Assembly: GCA_011051745.1 (NCBI GenBank)
Contig: DRKO01000144.1
Location: 1 to 7,030, forward strand
Direction: 5' to 3'
DNA from: Chloroflexota bacterium
Lineage (GTDB): Bacteria; Chloroflexota; Anaerolineae; Aggregatilineales; UBA3940
DNA: 7,030 nt
Part shown: positions 1 through 5,244 of the stretch, one piece after another
How positions within the stretch are numbered: the stretch's first letter is position 1
Layout of the letters: each line of letters starts with the position of its first letter
The notes under the pieces: generated by a model
Database searches by the model: none
Told to the model about the DNA's origin: nothing
Seen by the model: the letters and a program-made list of their open reading frames with translations, nothing else
Position numbers and translations under genes: made by a program

Positions 1-74
1 AATTTGTTTAGTGCCCCCGAGTACGATCAGGCTGTCAACGAATTCTCTAATCACTTGGGGAAGGATAGGGAATA

Positions 75-125
75 ATGAATACGTATGCAGGTCCCGCGAC
101 TGGTGGTCCTGGCGGCTCGATCTAG
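75..125 (+). CDS. Mini-ORF 1 of the array, 16-aa peptide (MNTYA + GPATGGPGGSI)
   Basis: This first copy sits at the left border of the array. ATG at 75 follows AAGGA (61-65) at 9 nt spacing and reads MNTYAGPATGGPGGSI to TAG at 123-125. The last 11 residues equal those of the other four copies, but the array-type SD and ATG are absent and a different five-residue start replaces the single Met. It could be the ancestral or promoter-proximal member. It was too short for ordinary ORF calling; support is the match in frame, peptide and stop to the other copies. No known family is recognised. Confidence 0.6.
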   Translation: MNTYAGPATGGPGGSI

Positions 126-166
126 GGGTGTTAGCAGCTTTGCGTAGCTCTCGAAGGAGGGAAACA

Positions 167-205
167 ATGGGTCCCGCGACGGGTGGTCCCGGCGGCTCGA
201 TCTAA
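167..205 (+). CDS. Mini-ORF 2, 12-aa Gly/Pro peptide MGPATGGPGGSI
   Basis: ATG at 167 follows a strong SD (AAGGAGG ending at 160) and the ORF stops at TAA 203-205. The peptide is MGPATGGPGGSI: five glycines, two prolines, no charged or aromatic residue. It uses ACG, CCC and GGC where sister copies use synonymous alternatives. There is no leader-like segment, signal peptide or cysteine, so a classical leader-core RiPP precursor is not visible. It might be a directly acting short peptide, a substrate for modification, or a cis-acting translated element. Confidence 0.65.
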   Translation: MGPATGGPGGSI

Positions 206-246
206 CGGTGTTGGCGGCTTTGCGTAGCTCTCGAAGGAGGAAAACA

Positions 247-285
247 ATGGGTCCCGCGACGGGTGGTCCCGGCGGTTCGATCTAG
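247..285 (+). CDS. Mini-ORF 3, 12-aa Gly/Pro peptide MGPATGGPGGSI
   Basis: The SD AAGGAGG ends at 240, ATG is at 247 and the stop TAG is at 283-285. The peptide is identical to the other three full copies. Relative to copy 2 the coding part differs only in GGC to GGT (Gly10) and in the stop codon, TAA to TAG; both changes are silent. Confidence 0.65.
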   Translation: MGPATGGPGGSI

Positions 286-326
286 GGGTGTTAGCGGCTT
301 TGCGTAGCTCTCGAAGGAGGGAAACA

Positions 327-365
327 ATGGGTCCTGCAACTGGTGGTCCCGGCGGTTCGATCTAA
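327..365 (+). CDS. Mini-ORF 4, 12-aa Gly/Pro peptide MGPATGGPGGSI
   Basis: The SD AAGGAGG ends at 320, ATG is at 327 and the stop TAA is at 363-365. This is the most diverged copy at DNA level (CCT, GCA, ACT and GGT codons), yet it encodes exactly the same 12 residues. Its following linker also carries extra changes (TGCACAGCTCTTG against TGCGTAGCTCTCG). Silent codon drift with an invariant peptide is the best evidence that these ORFs are translated. Confidence 0.65.
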   Translation: MGPATGGPGGSI

Positions 366-406
366 CGGCGTTGGCGGCTTTGCACAGCTCTTGAAGGAGG
401 AAAACA

Positions 407-445
407 ATGGGTCCCGCAACTGGTGGTCCCGGCGGCTCGATCTAG
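407..445 (+). CDS. Mini-ORF 5 (last), 12-aa Gly/Pro peptide MGPATGGPGGSI
   Basis: The SD AAGGAGG ends at 400, ATG is at 407 and the stop TAG is at 443-445. The same peptide is encoded with GCA and ACT codons. Similarity to the repeat ends just after the stop, at about 446. The next gene on the same strand begins 73 nt further on, so this copy and the downstream small protein are probably on one transcript. Confidence 0.65.
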   Translation: MGPATGGPGGSI

Positions 446-518
446 GGATTTGGCCGCCCTGTTTCTTAATCAATTGTCAGGAAATCAGTCACTAAGCCTG
501 GTTTTTAAGGATGACATC

Positions 519-746
519 ATGCTGACAGGTGATAGGGCGATGCTCAGTGCTGAAGAAATGCATAAGATTGACAAGCTTCTGGGAGCTGCCCTGGTGGATC
601 AGGAGGTTCGCCGCCGGTTGCTCCGTGAGCGAGATCACGACTTGTTGAGCGAGTATAAGTTGACAGACGAAACCCAGGCGTGGCTCTCGACGATTCAGGC
701 AACCTCATTAATGGAATTGGCACGGGCTATCGTCCCCAACGTGTAG
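519..746 (+). CDS. Small NHLP-clan-like (Os1348/Franean1_4349-type) protein, 75 aa
   Basis: A 75-residue, mostly helical, charged protein. The ATG at 519 is chosen because AAGGA (507-511) lies 7 nt upstream; the in-frame ATG at 540 (starting MLSAEEMHK) also has AGGTGA at a good distance and may be used instead. The body runs LLGAALVDQEVRRRLL, then LLSEYKLTDETQAWLSTIQA, then LMELARAIV. This matches from memory the pattern of nitrile-hydratase-leader-peptide (NHLP) clan small proteins: a 'D-x-x-x-R-x-x-LL' helix, a 'Y-x-L-T-x-E' turn, and a 'W-L/I-x-A-x-S-L-x-x-L-A' helix. Such proteins often sit beside RiPP maturation genes, especially in Chloroflexota and actinobacteria. It lacks the GG/GA cleavage site and core region of a true NHLP precursor, so it may be a partner rather than a precursor. 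Its position right after the peptide array is the main functional hint. Family assignment is by pattern only. Confidence 0.6.
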   Translation: MLTGDRAMLSAEEMHKIDKLLGAALVDQEVRRRLLRERDHDLLSEYKLTDETQAWLSTIQATSLMELARAIVPNV

Positions 747-934
747 GTTGGTGATCTTACCGGTAGTTTCTCAACTATTCAAATAGCGCCATTCGGACTG
801 CCGGGGGCTGATGGGCAGGGCAAACAGACGCAAAGAGAAATTCCCGCGGGCACGTAATGCTACCTGATCTGACGTCCTGCTTTTCAGGCAAGTAATTGTG
901 ATCAGCGGCCATCTGCTGTGAAAGGCGCATCAAC

Positions 935-1309
935 ATGACCAAGCAGATCATGATCGTGGATGACGAGAGAGGCGTCCGGCAGCTTTTCGGCACTTTGTTA
1001 AGGCGAGCAGGGTTTAAAGTTCTGGAAGCCCAGGATGCAGCAGAGGCTCTGGAAATCTTACAGGAAGAGAAGCCCGATTTGTTCATTCTAGACATCATGA
1101 TGCCTGGGATGAACGGTCTTGAGCTGTGTCAGCGGATCCGTACCTGCCCCAAGACAGCTCATACCCCTGTCTTTATCCTCTCCGCACGCTCCACATCGGA
1201 GGACATCGAGAAAGGTCTGCGGGCCGGAGCAGATGAGTATCTGGTCAAGCCGATCATGCCTCGTGAATTCCTGTTGAAAATACAGGATGCCCTTGGAGCG
1301 GACAGGTAA
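935..1309 (+). CDS. Stand-alone response-regulator receiver (REC) protein
   Basis: A 124-aa protein consisting of one CheY-like receiver domain with no output domain. Expected phosphotransfer residues are all present: acidic pair D9-D10, phospho-acceptor D53 in LFILDIMMPGMNG, Ser83 in place of the conserved Thr/Ser, Y102 and K105 in EYLVKP. It should accept phosphate from a histidine kinase and signal by protein-protein contact. The start follows AAAGG (921-925) at 9 nt. No kinase is encoded nearby in the window, so it is an orphan here. Gaps of 188 nt upstream and about 200 nt downstream to the metal promoter suggest its own transcription unit. It could regulate the upstream peptide locus, but nothing in the sequence demonstrates this. 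Confidence 0.9.
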   Translation: MTKQIMIVDDERGVRQLFGTLLRRAGFKVLEAQDAAEALEILQEEKPDLFILDIMMPGMNGLELCQRIRTCPKTAHTPVFILSARSTSEDIEKGLRAGADEYLVKPIMPREFLLKIQDALGADR

Positions 1310-1515
1310 ACCGGCCGGGTAGCGCCTCCTCTTTTGCCCGGATGGTAGCTCCTCCCGATCTCGAAACTCAGAGGATGACTTCCTAACCGGATCGAAAATC
1401 TGGAAAGAACGCTGTATACCCTTCCCTTCTTATACTTGAACGGGTAGGCCGTTGTTGCCTGCTTGAGGAGTGAAGGGCCGCTCCCCAATGGTTAAAAGGC
1501 TGGATGTTGCTGGCC

Positions 1516-1546
1516 TTGACCTTCCAGTTACTGGAAGCTGTAAGAT
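1516..1546 (+). promoter_or_regulatory. MerR-type promoter/operator (19-bp spacer, perfect dyad)
   Basis: A -35 TTGACC (1516-1521) and -10 TAAGAT (1541-1546) are separated by 19 bp, the overlong spacer typical of metal-activated MerR-family promoters. A perfect inverted repeat CTTCCAG-TTA-CTGGAAG (1521-1537) lies between them and resembles CueR-type sites (ACCTTCC...GGAAGGT). Transcription would start near 1552 and first read merR itself, so the regulator is autoregulated and co-transcribed with its target pump rather than divergent from it. Confidence 0.85.
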
Positions 1547-1568
1547 AATGATGGCGAGGAGGTTCGTT

Positions 1569-2003
1569 ATGTTTCGGATCGGTGAATTAAGTACCCTGGC
1601 GGGGGTATCCGCCAGGACTATTCGCTACTATGAGAAAATCGGGCTGCTGCCGCCCGCCAGACGCGCCGACAATGGCTATCGCCTCTACGATGAGGCAGAT
1701 ATGGAGCGGCTGCGCTTCATCCGCCGGGCGCGTGCCCTGGACTTTGCCCTGGACGACATCAAAGAGATTCTGGCCTTCCGCGAGAGAGGTGAACCACCCT
1801 GTCGCTATGTCATGGACGTAATGAGTGCCCGTATTGAGGAAATCACAGCCCGCATCCGCGATCTGGAACGGCTGCGGGACGAGCTTACGACCCTGGTAGA
1901 AGCTGGTCGCCGGCTACCTGAGGATCTACAGATGAACTCGTGTGTCTGTCATTTGATCGAGACCGGGGGCGTGGAGCCCCGGAGAGGCAGGACAGAGGAG
2001 TGA
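1569..2003 (+). CDS. MerR-family heavy-metal-responsive transcriptional regulator
   Basis: A 144-aa activator of the operon. The ATG at 1569 has GAGGAGG 6 nt upstream and lies just downstream of the MerR-type promoter; longer in-frame starts (such as 1470) would lie upstream of that promoter and are rejected. The N-terminal winged helix-turn-helix is canonical (FRIGELSTLAGVSARTIRYY, residues 2-21; NGYRLYDEADMERL, 35-48), followed by a dimerisation helix (about 80-115). Candidate metal ligands are C78 (GEPPCRY), C125, C127 and H128 (CVCHLIE). C78 corresponds to the conserved first Cys of MerR/ZntR-type sensors. The mid-loop Cys pair of MerR (LVCAC) is absent, reading LVEAG here. The spectrum therefore cannot be assigned: Cu+, Hg2+, Pb2+, Cd2+ and Zn2+ all remain possible. 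Its stop TGA overlaps the ATPase start (TGATG), implying translational coupling. Confidence 0.9.
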   Translation: MFRIGELSTLAGVSARTIRYYEKIGLLPPARRADNGYRLYDEADMERLRFIRRARALDFALDDIKEILAFRERGEPPCRYVMDVMSARIEEITARIRDLERLRDELTTLVEAGRRLPEDLQMNSCVCHLIETGGVEPRRGRTEE

Positions 2004-4495
2004 TGACTGCCAAACTACATGTGAAGGTCGGGGGGATGTCATGTTCCTTCTGTACGACGACCATTCAGAAGGCCTATCGTCGTATGGATGGGGTGAAGGA
2101 TGTACACGTCAGCCTTGCTCATGAAGAAGCGCTTATCGAGTACGATCCGGCCCTTCGCACGCCAACGGAGCTGCGAGACACGCTGCGCCAGCTCGGATAT
2201 ACAGTCCGTGACCCGGATAAGGTCCGTGCCTACGAGGAGCAGGAAGCCGAGTTGCGCACGGAGCGTCGTCGGTTGATCGTGGCGGGCTTCTTCGCGGGTG
2301 CTGCCGCTGCCCTGATGGTGATCATGTGGCTGGGATATCGCCAGCCGTGGTTCAGATGGGTGATGATGGTGCTGGCTCTGGCGACGGTTTTCGGCCCCGG
2401 CTGGCCCATCCTGAAAATGGCGTTTCACTCGGTGCGGCGCGGAATCCTGAACCAGCACGTTCTGCTCGAGCTCGGAGCCTTTGCCGGGCTGGCGGGCGGA
2501 TTTACGGGGTTGATCGGCCTCTCTCTGGGCGTTCCAGCTCTGGAGCGTTTCCCCATCCCGGACTTTTTCGGTGTGGCAGTTTTCATAACCGCCTATCACA
2601 TCCTCTCCGGCTATACCTCGCTGCTGGTGCGGACACGCGCCTCGCAGGCGGTACGAAAACTTCTGGACCTGCAACCCGCGACGGCTCGCTTGCTCAGGGA
2701 TGGCGAGGAAATAGAGATTCCCGTCGAGGAGGTTCAGCCCGGCGATCAGGTTCGTGTGCGTCCGGGGGAGAGCATCCCGGTTGATGGCGAAGTTGTCGCC
2801 GGGGGTTCAAGCGTGGATGAGAGCATTGTCACGGGCGAGTCTATGCCGGTGGAGAAGACGGTCGGCGATGAGGTGATCGGCGGAGCGATCAATCAATCCG
2901 GCACGCTGGTGATTCAGGTCAGCCGGGTAGGCGAGGAAAGCTTTCTCCAGCAGGTGGCCCGCTACATCGAGGAAGCCCGCGCCATGAAGCCCGGCCTCCT
3001 GCAGGTGGTAGACGTGGTGCTCCAGTATTACGTTCCGGGGGTGATCGCCTTTAGCCTGTTCGGCTTTCTCACCTGGACGCTGGGGGCATGGCTTGTGACC
3101 GGGCAGGTGAACATCGCACGGGCGGTTTTCTCCGCGCTGGCCGTCTTCGTGATGGGCTATCCCTGTGCGCTGGGGATGGCAACGCCGCTTGCGATGATCC
3201 GGGGCGGCGGCGAGGCAGCCGAAAAAGGCATCCTGATGCGCTCCGGCGAGGCGTTCCAGGCACTCAAAGACATCAGGAAGATCGTCTTTGATAAGACCGG
3301 AACGCTGACTCTGGGCAGGCCCCGTGTCGTTGCCCTGATCCCGATGGACGGTAGACAGGAGGCGGATCTTCTCCGGCTGGGGGCCGCTGCCGAGAGGTCG
3401 TCTGAGCACCCACTGGGGCAGGCAATCGTCAAGCAGGCGGAGGAAGCGGGCGTTGCCATCCCTCCGGTGAGCGAATTTCAGGCCGTCCCCGGAAAAGGTG
3501 TGCGGGCCGTGCTCGATGGCCGCCTGATCCGGGTGGGCAGCCTGCGCTTTCTGAGCGAGGAGGGAGTGGACGCAGCCACCGGCCGGGAGCAGGTGCAAGC
3601 GCTCAGAGAGCAGGGCAAAACGGTGGTTGGTGTCGCGAGTGGCAACAAACTACTGGGCCTGATTGCCATCGCCGACACTCTTAAGCCCGATGCGAAGGAA
3701 ACGATCCGGCTGCTCAGAGAAGCAGGGATTGAGCCGGTGATGCTCACCGGCGATAACGAGCAGACGGCGCGAGCCGTTGCCGCCGAACTGGGCATTGATG
3801 AAGTGCTCGCTGGAGTGTTGCCGGATGAGAAGGCGGAGATGATCCGTGCGCTCCAGCAAGAGGGCATCCGTGTGGCGATGGTGGGCGACGGCATCAACGA
3901 TGCACCGGCGTTGATGCAGGCCGACGTGGGCATCGCCATTGGCGCAGGCACGGATATTGCCATCGAGTCTTCGGATATTGTGCTCGTCGGGGAGCGGCTG
4001 ACCGCTGTGCTTGACGCCTATCACATCGGACGGGCTTCCTACCGCAAGACCGTTCAGAATCTCGTACTGGCCTTCTCATTCAACGGTATAGGTGTTCCGG
4101 CGGCGGCAACCGGGCTGGTTCATCCGGTCTGGGCGATGATCGCCATGCTCGCCAGTGTGAGCACCGTGTTGCTGAATTCTTTCGCCGGGCGGCTGCTGCC
4201 CCCGGCACGGGAAACACGGAGCGCTGTCCCGGCCAGCAGAGCGGAGGAGTTTACCATGACCAGCGATAAGAGTGTGGTTCTCCGGGTGGTGGGAGAGCAA
4301 ACCATCCACTGTGCAGGATGTGAGAGAACCATCCAGATGACACTCTCACGTCTGCCCGGCGTGCAGAAGGTAAAGGCCGATCACCGTACTCAGTTAGTCG
4401 AAGTTGAGGTTGAACCGGGACAGGTAGACACGGACACAATCCGGATAACGCTGGCCGAGATCGGCTGGGAAGCGGTAGAGGTGGAAAGCGGATAG
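2003..4495 (+). CDS. P1B-type heavy-metal-translocating ATPase with N- and C-terminal HMA domains
   Basis: An 830-aa metal-export pump of the CopA/ZntA superfamily. The ATG at 2003 overlaps the merR stop and agrees with the first HMA domain start; upstream in-frame sequence lies inside merR. Layout: HMA domain (about 4-68) with C14/C17 in GMSCSFC; TM1-TM4 (about 88-208); actuator with TGES (277-280); TM5 (about 341-365); TM6 with Y386-P387-C388 in GYPCALGMATP; phosphorylation DKTGT (D430); nucleotide domain with S-E-H469-P470; GDGINDAP (628-635); TM7 with F693-N694; TM8 with M715 and S718/S720; a 20-residue linker; and a second HMA domain from M752 with C770/C773 (HCAGC). Usual Cu+ pumps have CPC in TM6 and Tyr-Asn in TM7; here they are YPC and Phe-Asn, so the intramembrane metal site is altered and substrate should not be assumed to be copper. 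A soft metal is likely from context. The C-terminal HMA fusion is unusual (see the separate internal start). Confidence 0.93.
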   Translation: MTAKLHVKVGGMSCSFCTTTIQKAYRRMDGVKDVHVSLAHEEALIEYDPALRTPTELRDTLRQLGYTVRDPDKVRAYEEQEAELRTERRRLIVAGFFAGAAAALMVIMWLGYRQPWFRWVMMVLALATVFGPGWPILKMAFHSVRRGILNQHVLLELGAFAGLAGGFTGLIGLSLGVPALERFPIPDFFGVAVFITAYHILSGYTSLLVRTRASQAVRKLLDLQPATARLLRDGEEIEIPVEEVQPGDQVRVRPGESIPVDGEVVAGGSSVDESIVTGESMPVEKTVGDEVIGGAINQSGTLVIQVSRVGEESFLQQVARYIEEARAMKPGLLQVVDVVLQYYVPGVIAFSLFGFLTWTLGAWLVTGQVNIARAVFSALAVFVMGYPCALGMATPLAMIRGGGEAAEKGILMRSGEAFQALKDIRKIVFDKTGTLTLGRPRVVALIPMDGRQEADLLRLGAAAERSSEHPLGQAIVKQAEEAGVAIPPVSEFQAVPGKGVRAVLDGRLIRVGSLRFLSEEGVDAATGREQVQALREQGKTVVGVASGNKLLGLIAIADTLKPDAKETIRLLREAGIEPVMLTGDNEQTARAVAAELGIDEVLAGVLPDEKAEMIRALQQEGIRVAMVGDGINDAPALMQADVGIAIGAGTDIAIESSDIVLVGERLTAVLDAYHIGRASYRKTVQNLVLAFSFNGIGVPAAATGLVHPVWAMIAMLASVSTVLLNSFAGRLLPPARETRSAVPASRAEEFTMTSDKSVVLRVVGEQTIHCAGCERTIQMTLSRLPGVQKVKADHRTQLVEVEVEPGQVDTDTIRITLAEIGWEAVEVESG
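4243..4249 (+). promoter_or_regulatory. Strong internal ribosome binding site inside the ATPase gene
   Basis: GGAGGAG lies exactly 6 nt before an in-frame ATG at 4256, at the junction between the ATPase body and the fused HMA domain. Its strength and spacing equal or exceed those of the operon's annotated starts, including the ATPase's own. Confidence 0.6.
4256..4495 (+). CDS. Possible separate CopZ-like metallochaperone from an in-frame internal start
   Basis: From the ATG at 4256 the same frame gives a 79-aa, stand-alone HMA domain with the size and layout of CopZ-type cytoplasmic metallochaperones. It begins MTSDKSVVLRVVG, has the metal-binding HCAGC (C19/C22 of the short product), and ends at the ATPase stop. 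The linker before it (residues about 733-751 of the long protein) is hydrophilic and lacks conservation-like features. Two readings are possible. One is a fusion that arose by loss of the ATPase stop, with the old chaperone start retained. The other is deliberate dual expression of a fused and a free chaperone. E. coli copA also yields a free HMA-domain chaperone, but by frameshifting from its N-terminal end. Whether the internal start is used is inference. Confidence 0.5.
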   Translation: MTSDKSVVLRVVGEQTIHCAGCERTIQMTLSRLPGVQKVKADHRTQLVEVEVEPGQVDTDTIRITLAEIGWEAVEVESG

Positions 4496-4504
4496 GATGC
4501 AATC

Positions 4505-5203
4505 ATGAACCTTGTTACACTGGGACTGCTGCCGATAGGGCTGGGACTGGTCGGGGCGTTCACGCCCTGCGCTCTGGGTGTAAACGCCGTTTTCCTGGGG
4601 TATACAACTGGCAAGCCCCGCCTTCAGCGGCTGAAGGAGTGGCTGGCTTTCGCTCTTGCCAGAGCCGCCTTCCTGACGGCCCTGGGGCTGGCCTTTGGTT
4701 TGCTGGGCCGATTAGTCGGTGATTTTGTTCGGAGCTACCAGCAGATCATCGCCTGGGGGTTGATCGTTCTGGGCGTCCTGTTTATAGCCAGCCGATTCTA
4801 CCGACTGCCGTTGCCTTCTTTCAGCCTGATCGGCCAGCGCTCACCCGATCCGCACAGTGCGCTGGCGCTCGGCGCGGTGTTCGGCCTGGATGTTCCGGCC
4901 TGCACCAGCCCGTTGATACTGGGGCTGCTGGCACAGACCGTGCTGGTCGGAGACTACTTCTTCGGGGCGACCTCGCTTTTCCTGTTCGGGCTGGGTATGT
5001 CGCTCCCTCTGTTGCTGGTCAGCGCGGTGGATGGCCCCGACCGCTGGCTGGCGGAGACCGCGCGTCGCTACCGGACGGCTTTCTACGTTGTCGCTGGCGG
5101 GCTGTTGATCGTGGCCGGGGCCGCCGAGCTCTCGCCTCTGGTGATGTCTGTGGTGGGGGGCTGGATGCGTTATCTTGCCGAGCCGTTACTGGGGGCATTC
5201 TGA
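4505..5203 (+). CDS. CcdA/DsbD-like membrane thiol-disulfide transporter
   Basis: A 232-aa protein with six predicted membrane helices (about 3-25, 47-70, 77-97, 115-145, 148-172, 188-210). It belongs to the CcdA / DsbD-beta fold, which carries electrons from cytoplasmic thioredoxin to extracytoplasmic acceptors. The two hallmark cysteines are present: C22 in AFTPCALG (helix 1) and C133 in DVPACTSP (helix 4), each next to proline as in the family. These are the only cysteines. It starts 9 nt after the ATPase stop with AGGA at 7 nt spacing, so it is in the same operon. The following gene encodes an exported UxxC protein, which makes that protein the natural electron acceptor. Some CcdA-like proteins in metal loci are suspected of moving metal themselves; the sequence cannot decide this. 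Confidence 0.85.
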   Translation: MNLVTLGLLPIGLGLVGAFTPCALGVNAVFLGYTTGKPRLQRLKEWLAFALARAAFLTALGLAFGLLGRLVGDFVRSYQQIIAWGLIVLGVLFIASRFYRLPLPSFSLIGQRSPDPHSALALGAVFGLDVPACTSPLILGLLAQTVLVGDYFFGATSLFLFGLGMSLPLLLVSAVDGPDRWLAETARRYRTAFYVVAGGLLIVAGAAELSPLVMSVVGGWMRYLAEPLLGAF

Positions 5204-5244
5204 AGACGGACATAGGCCTTCGGGCAAGACAGAGAGGGAGATCA

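Larger units (their letters stand above)
91..446 (+). repeat. Tandem array of 80-bp direct repeats, each carrying an SD and a mini-ORF
   Basis: Units start at 91, 171, 251 and 331, with a partial fifth from 411 to about 446. Each unit holds the body of a small ORF, its stop, a 41-nt linker, and the AAGGAGG plus ATG that begin the next ORF. Because 80 is not a multiple of three, the array cannot encode one repetitive protein; each copy must be read from its own ribosome binding site (AAGGAGG then 6-7 nt then ATG). Linkers alternate in type: units 1 and 3 have TAGGGGTGTTAGC and GGAGGGAAACA, while units 2 and 4 have TAACGG(T/C)GTTGGC and GGAGGAAAACA. This suggests growth by duplication of a 160-bp dimer. 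There are no unique spacers, so it is not a CRISPR. The repeat periodicity is seen directly; the function is unknown. Confidence 0.95.

Noticed and set aside
171..286. Array as a conserved RNA hairpin element (CCCG-CGA-CGGG in units 2 and 3)
   Set aside because: The pairing is broken in units 1, 4 and 5 (ACT, GCA codons) without compensation, while the peptide stays constant.
91..446. Repeat array as a CRISPR
   Set aside because: The units are contiguous 80-bp direct repeats with no unique spacers of constant length, and each contains an SD plus ORF.
480..506. Intrinsic terminator between the array and the NHLP-like gene (CAGG...CCTG then TTTTT)
   Set aside because: Only four pairs with a 19-nt loop; too weak to call.
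423..518. Upstream extension of the NHLP-like gene to a GTG at 423
   Set aside because: That start overlaps mini-ORF 5 in another frame and has no SD; the ATG at 519 has a well-placed AAGGA.
1470..1568. Longer MerR protein starting at 1470
   Set aside because: The start would lie upstream of the MerR-type promoter and the added residues are not part of the family; ATG 1569 has an ideal SD.
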